Shown here piece after piece: positions 44,478 to 53,420 of a stretch of DNA of 64,000 bases (the stretch's first letter is position 1; the number at the start of each line of letters is the position of its first letter). The notes beneath the pieces are model-generated. The model had not been told where the DNA came from and searched no databases. It saw only the letters and a program-made list of their open reading frames with translations. A program made the translations under genes and the position numbers. The stretch is from contig NZ_VSRY01000152.1 in NCBI RefSeq assembly GCF_008271805.1, positions 248,001 through 312,000 of the forward strand, in the 5' to 3' direction. Source of the stretch: Streptomyces sp. TRM49041. GTDB taxonomy: Bacteria; Actinomycetota; Actinomycetes; Streptomycetales; Streptomycetaceae.

Positions 44478-45566
44478 GTGCCCGCCTACCGCTACCGCAC
44501 CTGGCACGCCCTGACCGGCACCGTGCTCGCCGCGGACCTGCCGCTGTCCGACGTGGAGTTCGGTCAGGCCCTCAACGGGGCCGGGGACCTCTCCGGCCGC
44601 CTCTCGCCGCGCTTCGCGCACCTCCTGCCCGCCCAGGCCGACCCGGGCAACACCCTGCTGACCTGCGAGCGGGACAACGCCCTGCTGTGGGGCGGCCTCA
44701 TCTGGCGCGCGGAGCCCGAAGGCCCCGCGTACCCGATCGAGGCCGCGGGCTGGGGCAGCTACCTGCACCGCCGCCATGACGTCCACGGCAACCTGAACGG
44801 GCGCGGTCCGTACGTCAACGCCGACCCGTGCCAGGTCATCCGCGACACGTGGACCTACGCCCAGTCTCAGCCCGACGGGAACCTCGGCGTCACCGTGGAC
44901 CCGGTCACCAGCCGGGCGAAGGCCGGCACCCCGGCCGAGCCGTACAGCACGGACTGGTGGGAGGCGCCGGTCCTCGGCTCCGTCATCGACGACATGACAC
45001 AGATCGAGGGCGGTCCGGAGTGGACCGAGGCCACCGACTGGTCCAACGGCCGGCCCGTGGGGCGGATCCGGCTCGGCTGGCCCCGCCTGGGCACCCGCCG
45101 CACCGACATCGGCTTCGCCAGCGGCGTCAACGTGGCCGCCACCGTCCCGGTGACCTACGACGCCGATGCCTACGCCCAGGTCGTCATCGCCCTCGGCGCC
45201 GGAGAAGGCCGCGGACGTCGCCGCGCCATCGACGCCATCCGCAACGGACGCCTCCGCCTGGAGCACGTCCTGGAAGTGCCCGCGGAGAAGGGCAACGACC
45301 GGCTCGCCGCCCGCGCCCGCACCGAGCGCATCGCCCGCCAGGTCCTCGGCGAGGTCACGGAGATCGAGGTGATCGACCACCCAGCGGCCCCGGTCGGCTC
45401 CTGGCAGATCGGCGACGACGTCCGCGTCACCCTCCACGACCAGTGGACCGACTACGACGGCTGGTGCCGTGTCACCGGCTGGACCCTGCGCCCGCCGCAG
45501 GGCGACGACCCCGAGCGCATCACCCTCGCCCTGGCCCGCGCCGACCGCTTCACCGACGGGAGCTGA
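44478..45566 (+). CDS. Minor tail protein (tail-tip hub, Gp37-like)
   Basis: The 362-aa protein opens with YRYRTWHALTGTVLAADLPLSDVEFG and has ALLWGGLIWRAEP followed by a long beta-rich region with DADAYAQVVIALGAGEGRGRR. That pattern resembles Gp37-like tail-tip hub proteins of actinophages, the adaptor closing the tail tube. GTG start 3 bases after the previous stop. Function is inferred from position and pattern. Confidence 0.66.
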   Translation: MPAYRYRTWHALTGTVLAADLPLSDVEFGQALNGAGDLSGRLSPRFAHLLPAQADPGNTLLTCERDNALLWGGLIWRAEPEGPAYPIEAAGWGSYLHRRHDVHGNLNGRGPYVNADPCQVIRDTWTYAQSQPDGNLGVTVDPVTSRAKAGTPAEPYSTDWWEAPVLGSVIDDMTQIEGGPEWTEATDWSNGRPVGRIRLGWPRLGTRRTDIGFASGVNVAATVPVTYDADAYAQVVIALGAGEGRGRRRAIDAIRNGRLRLEHVLEVPAEKGNDRLAARARTERIARQVLGEVTEIEVIDHPAAPVGSWQIGDDVRVTLHDQWTDYDGWCRVTGWTLRPPQGDDPERITLALARADRFTDGS

Positions 45567-45572
45567 CCCCGC

Positions 45573-48515
45573 ATGGCCAACGACCTGACACGCCTGGCGG
45601 CCCGCATCGCCGACCTCGAGCGCCGCTTCGCCCAGCAGACCCGAACCTCCCAACTCGCCTACTCCTCCATCGAGAACGGCGCGCTCGACGTGTACGACGA
45701 GACCGGCTCCCTGCGCGCCGTCATCGGCCAGCAGCCGGACGGCACCACCGCGGTCAACATCGTCAACGCCCCACCGCCACCCACCCCAAGCCAGCCCACC
45801 GTCACCCCGGTCCTCGGAGGCGTGTCGGCAACATGGGAAGGGGTCTTCACCGACGCACCCGCGCCGCCACTGGACTTCGCCCGCATCGAGGTCCATGCCG
45901 CGACGCTCGACAACTTCATCCCCACGCCGGCCACCCTGCGCGGCACGTTCGAGTCCCCGCTCGGCAGCACCCTGACCATCCCCACCGACCAGCCGCTGTA
46001 CGTCCGCCTCCTGGCCCGCAACACCTCCGGCACCGCCTCCGCCCCGTCCGCCCAGAGCGGACCGGTCGGCCCAGCACCGGTCGTCGCCCAGGAGGTCCTC
46101 GACGGCGTCGTCGACGAGACCGCGCTCGCCGACAACGCCGTCTCCCAGGCCAAGCTGCGGATCGGCGCGGTCGGCCACAACCAGCTCGCCATCGGCACCG
46201 GCAACCTCATGCCCGACCCCTCCTTCGAGGGCGCCTTCACCGAACAGCTCGTATCCGCCTCCGCCGAGTGGCGGCTCGCCGAGGGCAACGGCTCCCCTCG
46301 CGGCCTGCAAGTCGACGGCGCCAGCAGTGAGCCGACATCCCGGAGCCTGCTGATCACCGAGCTGGCCGTCTCCCCGGGAGACCGGTTCTTCCTCGCCTTC
46401 GACTACCGCGCCTCAGCCGACTGGGCCGGGGACTCCCTCCGCCTCTACCTGCGCTGGCAGGACGCGGCCGGCACGGTGCTCGGCTACGGCACGGCGATCG
46501 CCACCCCCACCCCGGGCGCCGACTGGGCCACCGCCAGCCAGCAGGTCCAGGCCCCGGCCGGGACCGTGGCCGCCACCGTATGGCTGCAGAACCACCAGGC
46601 CACCGCTGGCACCGCGGACTTCGACAACGCCCAGGTCCGCACCGTCATCGGCGCGGGCATGGTGCTCGCCGAGTCCATCGGCACCCTGGAACTGGCCGCG
46701 GAGTCCGTGACCGCCGAGAAGATCGTGGCGAACACCATCACGGCCCGGGAGATCAAGGCACTGTCCCTGACAGGCGACGAGATCGCCACCAACACCCTCA
46801 CCGCCCGCCACATCGCCGCAGGCTCGCTCACGGCCTCTCGGCTCGCGATCGGCACCAACGGAAACCTGGTCGCCGACCCCTCGTACGAGAGCGGCATCAT
46901 CGCCGCCGCCATCGAGGGGAAGCCCGAATACGCGGTCGAGGACGGTGGCAACAACTCGGCGAAGTGCCTGCGCATCACCCCCGGCCCGAACACCTACCGA
47001 TGGCTGCAGCACGCCACCTCACCCGTCCTCCCCGGCGAGCGCTACTGGCTCGCCGCCGACTACAAGACCTCCGCCGACTTCGCAGGCGCCAAGGTGATGC
47101 TGTACGCCGGCTTCTACGACGAGGCGGGCACCCGAGTGAGCTCCGACGGCATCGCTCTCTCGACCCCCATCACCGACGGCAGCTGGCAGCGCATATCCAA
47201 GATCGTCACCATCCCCGCGAACATCACCAAGGCCAACGTCCGGGTCGGGATCGACGCCAACGGAAGCGAGACCACCACCGGCATCGCCTACTTCGACAAC
47301 CTCGAATGCCGCGCCGTGCTCTCCACACCCGGCGGCGGGGCCCGCGCCGAACTGTCTCCGCAGGGTCTGCGCCTGTACGACGAGGCCGGCGACGAAGCCG
47401 TCTCGCTGACCACCGGCACACCCAACTACCTGACGCTCACGAACAACGGCACCGCTGTCGCCACCATCGACCAGGACGGCAACACCGGTGTTGGGGACCT
47501 CTCCGTCGCTGGCAGGCTCACGATCGCCGGCGACCCGATCGAGACCTACCTGTCCGGCTTCGCCCGCGGCCTGGTCGCCATCGACTACCAGGCGACCTCC
47601 GTCACCGCGGGCACCACGGACTACGGCTTCGTCGAGCTGTCCTTCGACGCCGACACCAGCCGCATGTACCGCGTCGTCCTGGACTGCTACGCCGACCCGT
47701 CCGCGTCCGGCGGCGAGCTCGTCCTCGCCCTGAAGGACGGCGGAGCGAACACCCCGTCGATCTCCTCGCCGCAGATCCAGTCCGCGATCTACCCGATGCC
47801 CACGGCCGGCTACCGGCGCATCCACCTGGAGGCCATCCGCTCCGGCGCGGCCTTCGGCGCCGGACTGCGCCGCCTGCTGGTCACCTTCCGCTGCCAGAAC
47901 GGCCCCAGCGGCCAGACCGTGCGCCTGTTCGGCGGCGGCAACCATCCGGGCCTGATGTACATCGAGGACCTGGGCCCGCACATCCCGGAGACCGGCCAGT
48001 ACAACACGGGCGGCGGAACGACGACTCCGCCGAAGAAGACCTACACCAAGACCTACGCGGCTTCCTGGTCCGGCTCGTACGCAAACCGCGGCTCGTACAA
48101 CTCGTACTACGGCAGCAAGTGCCTGCAGGGCTACTACAGCTCGACCAACGGCATGCAGGCGAGCCTGATCGGCTTCCCTTCCGCACTCGCCACCGACCTG
48201 TCCGGCGCCACCATCCAGAAGGCCGAGGTGTACCTCTACTTCGACCACTGGTACTACAACAGCGGAGGTAAGGCGATCATCAAGGCCCACAAGCACACGT
48301 CCCGCCCGTCGACGTTCAGCTCCGACAGCGAGGCGAAGACGATCAGCTGGGGCAAGAACGTCGGCAAGTGGGTCGACATCACCTCGGTCTTCGACTCGAC
48401 GAGCTGGCGCGGCATCGCCCTGGACCCGAACAACTCCGACAAGACCTACTACGGCCGCGCCCAGGGCGTCGGTCAGAGCTACCCACCCAAGCTCCGGGTC
48501 ACGTACACGAAGTGA
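45573..48515 (+). CDS. Minor tail protein / receptor-binding protein with carbohydrate-binding-like modules
   Basis: The 980-aa protein starts with a short coiled coil (DLTRLAARIADLERRFAQQTR) and a fibronectin-III-like domain (PSQPTVTPVLGGVSATWEG). Two copies of a CBM-like beta-sandwich follow, with NLMPDPSFEGAF and NLVADPSYESGI at about residues 210 and 430. The C-terminal 170 residues are Tyr/Ser-rich and read like a DNRLRE-type module (TYAASWSGSYANRGSYNSYYG). The CBM copies and the C-terminal domain suggest binding to host cell-wall glycans. It ends the tail operon. Confidence 0.78.
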   Translation: MANDLTRLAARIADLERRFAQQTRTSQLAYSSIENGALDVYDETGSLRAVIGQQPDGTTAVNIVNAPPPPTPSQPTVTPVLGGVSATWEGVFTDAPAPPLDFARIEVHAATLDNFIPTPATLRGTFESPLGSTLTIPTDQPLYVRLLARNTSGTASAPSAQSGPVGPAPVVAQEVLDGVVDETALADNAVSQAKLRIGAVGHNQLAIGTGNLMPDPSFEGAFTEQLVSASAEWRLAEGNGSPRGLQVDGASSEPTSRSLLITELAVSPGDRFFLAFDYRASADWAGDSLRLYLRWQDAAGTVLGYGTAIATPTPGADWATASQQVQAPAGTVAATVWLQNHQATAGTADFDNAQVRTVIGAGMVLAESIGTLELAAESVTAEKIVANTITAREIKALSLTGDEIATNTLTARHIAAGSLTASRLAIGTNGNLVADPSYESGIIAAAIEGKPEYAVEDGGNNSAKCLRITPGPNTYRWLQHATSPVLPGERYWLAADYKTSADFAGAKVMLYAGFYDEAGTRVSSDGIALSTPITDGSWQRISKIVTIPANITKANVRVGIDANGSETTTGIAYFDNLECRAVLSTPGGGARAELSPQGLRLYDEAGDEAVSLTTGTPNYLTLTNNGTAVATIDQDGNTGVGDLSVAGRLTIAGDPIETYLSGFARGLVAIDYQATSVTAGTTDYGFVELSFDADTSRMYRVVLDCYADPSASGGELVLALKDGGANTPSISSPQIQSAIYPMPTAGYRRIHLEAIRSGAAFGAGLRRLLVTFRCQNGPSGQTVRLFGGGNHPGLMYIEDLGPHIPETGQYNTGGGTTTPPKKTYTKTYAASWSGSYANRGSYNSYYGSKCLQGYYSSTNGMQASLIGFPSALATDLSGATIQKAEVYLYFDHWYYNSGGKAIIKAHKHTSRPSTFSSDSEAKTISWGKNVGKWVDITSVFDSTSWRGIALDPNNSDKTYYGRAQGVGQSYPPKLRVTYTK

Positions 48516-48612
48516 CCACCCTCCATGCCGTCGATGGGTGCTGTGCCCGGGTCCCTCTGGCCACCACGCGCCCTCTCCGATCTCGGCGCTAAAAGCCTGG
48601 CTCCGTCTTCCG

Positions 48613-49542
48613 TCAACTGCCTGCCTCTGAGGCATCCTCCCCGCCGAGTTGAGCAAGCTGCTTCCGTAGCTTCTCGGCTTCGGCCTCAGCCTGACGGAGA
48701 CGGCGTTGAAGCCCCGTACGAGACGGTGGTTTCGGTCGCTTCGGCTCTGGCTGTCGCGGAACGAGCCAGCCGATGCGCTGGTAGGCCACGATCCACCGGG
48801 CCCAAGTGCAGGTGTGGCAGAGGTTCTCAGGACTTGGGCACGGCCAGCCGTCCGCGAGCATTCGTCTCGTGTGCTCGCGCTCGCTCTCGGCCTGAGCGTC
48901 GGGGTCCGATGCCCACAGCTCCTCGTACGCCGCCTTCATCCTCCGCAAGCTCATTTTGCTGGCCCGTTGGGGGCCGTCAGCGGGTTTCCACTCAAGGTCC
49001 GGGGCCATCACCTCCGTGGCGTGGCCGCAGGAGAGCGTCACGGTCCAGAACGCCGAAGTGCGCGGCTCTTCGTAGCGGATCAGGGCCCACGCCTTCGCAT
49101 CCATCCAGTCGGGTGGTTCGACGGGATCGGCGGGGAAGGACACTTCCTTGCGCTCTCCCCACTCGACAATTTCCCGGTACGGCTCGGGTGGCGAGTCGTC
49201 GTGGAAGCAGAGCACTTGCCCGGCCGGAAGGCGTACCTTATGCACCAGATCGTGCCACTGTTGCTCGACTGGCAGCTTTTCCTTGCCGTACGTCAGGACT
49301 TCCTCGACGCAGCCGCACTCGAGTTGGACCCGCCAGCGGTAGAACTTCTCCGGGGTCGGCGCCAAGAACGGCCACAGTGCCCTCGGGATGTGGCTACGGC
49401 GCTCGGTGTTGAGATCCTGGTACTCCTGGAGAGCTTCCGCGCGGGGTCGCGCCCTTCCAGGAAGCCGTCGCAACACCGCTGCCGGTGCCGTGAGCCTGTC
49501 CCTCTGGGGCCGCGCTCCGTCACAGTCAGCTGAGTTCCCCAT
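48613..49542 (-). CDS. Minus-strand moron, Cys-rich unknown protein
   Basis: The 309-aa product lies on the opposite strand to the surrounding late genes, between the tail and lysis genes, which is typical of a moron. Cysteines appear in ECGCVEE, SCGHATE and CPSPENLCHTC, suggesting zinc binding. The last 60 residues are a charged helix (LRQAEAEAEKLRKQLAQL). GAGGGG 8 bases upstream supports ATG 49542. Function unknown. Confidence 0.6.
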   Translation of the reverse strand: MGNSADCDGARPQRDRLTAPAAVLRRLPGRARPRAEALQEYQDLNTERRSHIPRALWPFLAPTPEKFYRWRVQLECGCVEEVLTYGKEKLPVEQQWHDLVHKVRLPAGQVLCFHDDSPPEPYREIVEWGERKEVSFPADPVEPPDWMDAKAWALIRYEEPRTSAFWTVTLSCGHATEVMAPDLEWKPADGPQRASKMSLRRMKAAYEELWASDPDAQAESEREHTRRMLADGWPCPSPENLCHTCTWARWIVAYQRIGWLVPRQPEPKRPKPPSRTGLQRRLRQAEAEAEKLRKQLAQLGGEDASEAGS

Positions 49543-49656
49543 CGATCCGCCCCTCGTTCCACCCACGGGTGCGCCTGCCTACCGGAGACGATCCCAGCAA
49601 CACAGCCATCGGAGATCCGTTCGTCTCATACGTGGGACACAGCAACGCCCGATGCA

Positions 49657-49668
49657 TTAGGCTCCGCC
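49657..49668 (+). promoter_or_regulatory. Phage late promoter motif, copy 4 (TTAGGCTCCGCC)
   Basis: TTAGGCTCCGCC with TAGGCT at 49658-49663 lies 121 bases before the endolysin GTG, directly after the minus-strand moron. A weak -35 (GGGACA, 49634-49639) has an 18-base spacer. It presumably restarts late transcription into the lysis cassette. Confidence 0.6.
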
Positions 49669-49788
49669 CGCTGGGCGACCCTCCGTCCTCCACGCTTCAC
49701 CAGCACCAGACGGTGCAGCCCCCGAGGGACCACCAGGTGGCGCCTGGCGGACGAAGCAACGGAGGCGCGGGGGAGAAGGCGTCCCACC

Positions 49789-50664
49789 GTGGCACAGCCC
49801 CTGTCCGCAGACCAGTTCCTCGCCGTCCTGAAGAAGTCCGGCGTCCGCGTCGTCGAGCACGGCAACTGGCGCACCCACAACCGCAACCACAAGGGCGCCT
49901 GGGGCCCGGTCCACGGCGTCATGATTCACCACACCGGTCCGTACTCCACCGAGGCCGGCATGGTGGAGCTCTGCCGCACCGGGTACACCTCGCTCCCCGG
50001 TCCGCTGTGCCACGGGGTGATCGACCGCTCGGGCACCGTGCACCTCGTCGGCTACGGCCGGACCAACCACGCCGGGGCCGGCGACGACGACGTCCTGAGG
50101 GCCGTCATCGCCGAGGAGCCCCTGCCGCCGGACAACGAGGCCAACACGGACGGAAACGCGCGCTTCTATGGCTTCGAGTGCGTCAACACCGGCGGCGGCC
50201 AGGCGTGGCCGCAGGCCCAGCTGGAGGCCATGCACAAGGTCAGCGCTGCCCTGTGCCGGGCGCACGGCTGGACCGCGCCCTCGGTCATCGCCCACAAGGA
50301 GTGGCAGCCCGGCAAGCCGGACCCCGCCGGCATCGCGATGGACGAGTTCCGCGACGCCGTCGCCGACCTCCTCGGCGGTAAGCCGACGAGCTCGAAGCCC
50401 GCGGACGACAAGCCGACGTACGCCCCGTTCCCCGGTCCCGCCTACTTCCGCGCCGGCCGGCGCTCCGCCCTGATCACGGCGATGGGCAAGCGGCTCGTGG
50501 CCGAAGGATGCAGCAGGTACGCCAAGGGCCCCGGCCCGCGCTGGACCGACGCCGACCGCCGCTCGTACGCCGCGTGGCAGCGCAAGCTCGGCTTCTCCGG
50601 CGACGACGCCGACGGCATCCCGGGCCCGACCAGCTGGGCCAAGCTCGGCGTCCCCAAGCCCTGA
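49789..50664 (+). CDS. Endolysin: N-acetylmuramoyl-L-alanine amidase with C-terminal wall-binding domain
   Basis: The 291-aa lysin has an Amidase_2/PGRP catalytic domain: zinc-binding region GVMIHHTG (H47/H48), YGFECVNTG, and AHKEWQPGKPDP. A Pro/Lys/Ser linker (about 198-212) leads to a peptidoglycan-binding-type domain (FRAGRRSALITAMGKRL, then RSYAAWQRKLGFSGDDADGIPGPTSWAKLGV). It cleaves the bond between MurNAc and the stem peptide. GTG start, with an AGAAGG-type site about 10 bases upstream. Three small membrane-protein genes follow. Confidence 0.9.
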   Translation: MAQPLSADQFLAVLKKSGVRVVEHGNWRTHNRNHKGAWGPVHGVMIHHTGPYSTEAGMVELCRTGYTSLPGPLCHGVIDRSGTVHLVGYGRTNHAGAGDDDVLRAVIAEEPLPPDNEANTDGNARFYGFECVNTGGGQAWPQAQLEAMHKVSAALCRAHGWTAPSVIAHKEWQPGKPDPAGIAMDEFRDAVADLLGGKPTSSKPADDKPTYAPFPGPAYFRAGRRSALITAMGKRLVAEGCSRYAKGPGPRWTDADRRSYAAWQRKLGFSGDDADGIPGPTSWAKLGVPKP

Positions 50665-50693
50665 TCCGCCACGTTGAGAGGTTCCTCCGCCCC

Positions 50694-50960
50694 ATGGCCA
50701 CTTCCAGCCGCACCCCCAAGCTCCTCGCCGACATCGGCGAGCGCGCCGTCCTCACGTATGTCGAGGCGTTCCTCGGCCTGCTCCTCGCGTCCGGCACGAC
50801 CAACGTCGTAACCCTGTCGGCGCTCGAGTCAGCGGCCATCGCCGCGATCCCCGCGGGCCTCGCCGTGCTCAAGGGTGCCGTCGGCTCCATCCTTGGCCGC
50901 CCCGGGACGGCCTCGTGGCTCCCCGCCAAGACCGACTCCGCCTCCCCCACCATCCGCTGA
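50694..50960 (+). CDS. Holin
   Basis: The 88-aa protein has a hydrophobic helix VLTYVEAFLGLLLASG, a second helix AAIAAIPAGLAVLKGAVGSIL and a hydrophilic tail. Size, two TM helices and position just after the endolysin are typical of an actinophage holin, which perforates the membrane to release the lysin. The ATG at 50694 follows GAGAGG at some distance (13 bases). Confidence 0.78.
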   Translation: MATSSRTPKLLADIGERAVLTYVEAFLGLLLASGTTNVVTLSALESAAIAAIPAGLAVLKGAVGSILGRPGTASWLPAKTDSASPTIR

Positions 50961-50977
50961 TCACAGGAGCAGCCGCC

Positions 50978-51223
50978 ATGCCCGACGGAGAGATCGCCCT
51001 GGAGCTCGCCGAACTCCGCCGCGCCCTCGAAGTCGGGCTGGCGCGCATCGACAGCCAACTCGCCCTCCTGGTCCAGCGCTCCGACCAGATCGACAAGGAC
51101 GTCGAGGAGCTCGACGCCCGCGTCACCGCCCTCGAACGAACCCGCTGGCCGCTCCCCGCCATCAGCACCGTCACGGGCCTCGCCGCTCTGGGCGTCGCCC
51201 TCTGGTCGGCGGCAGGCCGCTGA
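50978..51223 (+). CDS. Small membrane protein with coiled coil, lysis cassette
   Basis: The 81-aa product has an N-terminal coiled coil (ELAELRRALEVGLARIDSQL, DQIDKDVEELDARVTALE) and one C-terminal TM segment (LPAISTVTGLAALGVALWSAAG). CAGGAG is 8 bases before the ATG. Position suggests a holin partner or spanin-like function, though actinophages rarely have classical spanins. Function inferred. Confidence 0.65.
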   Translation: MPDGEIALELAELRRALEVGLARIDSQLALLVQRSDQIDKDVEELDARVTALERTRWPLPAISTVTGLAALGVALWSAAGR

Positions 51224-51266
51224 CGGCTCCGGATCACAGAGCAGCGCGGAGAAGAAGGAGAACGGA

Positions 51267-51473
51267 TTGACCACGCCCGACCTGATCTGGGCTGCCCTGC
51301 TCGTGCTCGGCGCCGCCTACGAACTGCTCACCCTGGTCGACGCCGAGGACGGCAACACCCTGTCCGAGCGCGTCCGCGCGTGGTTCCGCGTCCACACCCG
51401 CCCGGGCCGCGCGATCTTCGCGGTCGCTTGGACCGGCTTCGCCGTCTGGTTCCTCGTCCACATCCTGGGGTGA
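51267..51473 (+). CDS. Small two-helix membrane protein, lysis cassette
   Basis: The 68-aa product starts at TTG with GAAGGAG 6 bases upstream. Two TM helices (LIWAALLVLGAAYELLTLV and AIFAVAWTGFAVWFLVHIL) flank a short amphipathic loop. It could be a second holin or antiholin. It is the last late gene before the strong terminator. Confidence 0.65.
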   Translation: MTTPDLIWAALLVLGAAYELLTLVDAEDGNTLSERVRAWFRVHTRPGRAIFAVAWTGFAVWFLVHILG

Positions 51474-51489
51474 CGCGGCCTGAACGCGG

Positions 51490-51530
51490 CAGCGCCCCGG
51501 GCAGAGTGCGAGTCAGATCCCGGGGCGCTG
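51490..51530 (+). terminator. Strong terminator at end of late genes
   Basis: CAGCGCCCCGGG (51490-51501) pairs perfectly with CCCGGGGCGCTG (51519-51530), with a 17-base loop containing GTGCGAG (51506-51512). TTCC follows. It ends the late transcript after the lysis genes. Confidence 0.85.
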
Positions 51531-51882
51531 TTCCACAAATGGAAAGAGGGAGCCAGGTTAAGTGGCTGCTCTCTGCACCGCAAGTGTCTCCTGCGCTTCT
51601 GCGCCCGCAGTGCTGGCGGGACAGAGCTACGAGCGGAGGGACATGCCGTGCCGCTCACAACTCTGTGCCGGATTACGCGATCGGGACTCCCATTCCCCCG
51701 TGGTCAGGCAGCTCATGCGCCGATAGGACTGACGAGCAGGTTCGTTTCCGTCGATGACCGTCAGCGACAAAGACATGGCCCCCCGGCTGCGGGCCCAGGC
51801 CCCAGCAGCGTCGACCAGGGCGGCACCGTCCGCGATTGACCTGCCGAGGGCGGTGAGTAACGACAGGGGGACTTGAATTAGA
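51531..51882. other. 352-base non-coding stretch between late and early regions
   Basis: I see no convincing gene here; a 63-codon plus-strand frame at 51648 lacks a ribosome site. The stretch holds no clear promoter until the operator at 51883. It separates late and early transcription units and may contain a regulatory or attachment site that I cannot recognise. Confidence 0.4.
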
Positions 51883-51896
51883 CTTGATGCATCAAG
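51883..51896. promoter_or_regulatory. Perfect palindrome CTTGATGCATCAAG, putative operator 1
   Basis: This 14-base perfect palindrome overlaps TAGACT (51879-51884) just upstream of the DNA-binding protein gene. Its CTTGA...TCAAG arms are shared with the operators at 53782 and 58031. It probably lets the downstream gene regulate itself. Confidence 0.62.
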
Positions 51897-51911
51897 TTAC
51901 GTTTATGATGC

Positions 51912-52580
51912 ATGGGTGAAGGTGGCGACGTGGCAGCGAAGCGGTTCCCCTATCTCCTGGGGCACGGGGAGATCGCGTTCCTCTTCGGAGTTGAGCGGCA
52001 GACCTCCCAGCTGTGGAAGACGCGCGGCGTGCTGGGCGAACCGGACGTGGTGATCTCCGGCAACCCGTACTGGCTGCTGCCCACGGTTCTCAGTCTCGCC
52101 GAGGACGGAGCCCGCGACGTCTCGCCGGAACGGCTCAAGGAGTACAAGGCTGGCATCGCCGGCGGCTACGAGGTCGGCGACGCGGCGGACCTGCCGGACG
52201 TCGTCGGGCTCAAGGAGATCCCCTGGATCTTCGGCAAGAAGTACATGGACATCTATCAGTGGCGGGTGCGCGGCAGCTTCGTCACCGAGGACGCCTCGAT
52301 CTCCGGATCGCCGCTTTGGCTGCTGGACACGGTCCTTCATGGCGCGGAGCAGCGAGGCAGGGCCGTCGTTCAGGAGGGCATCGACCGGATCAAGGCTGGC
52401 GAACGGGAGCAGATCAAGCCCCGCGGCCGCAAGCCCTCGTCCGAGCCCAAGCCAACCCCGCCGCCGCTGCCGGAGGCGCGGACGTTCCGGCCGGGGGAGC
52501 ATTCCGCGGAGGACGTTGCCGCGTTCGCAGCGGAACTGTTGAAGGGCGGCTTTGCACTGACCGTACGCCCGAAGCGATAG
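51912..52580 (+). CDS. DNA-binding regulator with internally duplicated HTH domain
   Basis: The 222-aa protein contains two copies of one module: residues 20-66 (EIAFLFGVERQTSQLWKTRG... and ISGNPYWLLPTVL) and 102-149 (EIPWIFGKKYMDIYQWRVRG... and ISGSPLWLLDTVL). Each looks like a small winged or excisionase-type HTH. A basic Pro-rich linker (PRGRKPSSEPKPTPPP) follows. It could be a regulator binding the palindromes in this region. ATG 51912 has no ribosome site, while GTG 51930 has GAAGG 7 bases before it, so either start is possible. Confidence 0.7.
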   Translation: MGEGGDVAAKRFPYLLGHGEIAFLFGVERQTSQLWKTRGVLGEPDVVISGNPYWLLPTVLSLAEDGARDVSPERLKEYKAGIAGGYEVGDAADLPDVVGLKEIPWIFGKKYMDIYQWRVRGSFVTEDASISGSPLWLLDTVLHGAEQRGRAVVQEGIDRIKAGEREQIKPRGRKPSSEPKPTPPPLPEARTFRPGEHSAEDVAAFAAELLKGGFALTVRPKR

Positions 52581-52638
52581 CCAGCACCGCTGCGGACAGA
52601 CCGGGGGCTGCCTGCTCAAGGCAGCCCCGGCATGCGCA

Positions 52639-53133
52639 TCACTGCCCGGCGCGAACTTCCTTCCAGCGCTCGGCGATGGTCTCGCTCACCGTGTAGAAGA
52701 ACTCAGACTTGTACTCGGGATTTTCGCCAGCCCCTTCCTCCCAGGTCATGGGCCAGTTCCTTCGCCGGTGTCGCTTGTGGACTACCCGGGTGAAGGCGGC
52801 CAGGGAACCGCGCAGTTGGTTCCTTTCGACGGCGAGCCTGTCCACTAGAAACGTGTAGCTCACCGGGTTTCCCGGCTGCTCGGCCAGGATGTCCAGCAGG
52901 CCGACGACCGCCTGGACTGAAGGCAACTGGGCCACAGTCAGTTCGCGCAGGTCTTCCACGCTCCACTCGACATAGGGGTACTTGCCGTCTTCCTCTACTC
53001 CCGCGTCGCCGTCGACGGGAGACTCCGACGGCGAAGGTGCCGTGCCCGAGAGTTGGGCCAGGTAGGCGTACACCTTCGTGACGTACTCGCGCGGCACCGG
53101 TACAGAGATGAACTCCTGTGCTTGCTGCGTCAT
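52639..53133 (-). CDS. Minus-strand hypothetical protein
   Basis: The 164-aa product has an N-terminal VPVPREYVTKVYAYLAQL, an acidic linker, and a C-terminal winged-helix-like part (ELTVAQLPSVQAVVGLLDILAEQPGNPVSYTFLVDRLAV...). AAGGGG 9 bases upstream supports ATG 53133 over longer frames. It is the only minus-strand gene in the early region and might be a regulator. Family not assigned. Confidence 0.55.
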   Translation of the reverse strand: MTQQAQEFISVPVPREYVTKVYAYLAQLSGTAPSPSESPVDGDAGVEEDGKYPYVEWSVEDLRELTVAQLPSVQAVVGLLDILAEQPGNPVSYTFLVDRLAVERNQLRGSLAAFTRVVHKRHRRRNWPMTWEEGAGENPEYKSEFFYTVSETIAERWKEVRAGQ

Positions 53134-53420
53134 GGATCCCCACCCCTTCATATGGCCGCCCTGTGGCGACGACGAGTGAGATGTTGGCATGCCCTGACGT
53201 GCCGCGTCTATCGGTTGTCTTGAAGCAGTGAGGTTCTGTCTGGGAGACATAGGTATACGTCTTCTAGATGTGTCGTGTGCTCCAGCGTCGCTCCCTGTGT
53301 GGCCGGCGGCCGGTGCACCCCGATTGGTGATGGGTCAGCTCGCGCGAATCCCGGGCAATGCCTCTAAGGTGTGACTCTGACATGTGTTCAGACGGTACGC
53401 AGTCGTTGTGGGGGTGAAGT

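Noticed and set aside
43716..46310. 864-codon minus-strand frame across the minor tail genes
   Set aside because: Shadow frame crossing several real genes and their boundaries.
51648..51839. Short plus-strand frame in the gap before the early region
   Set aside because: No ribosome site, no recognisable protein pattern.
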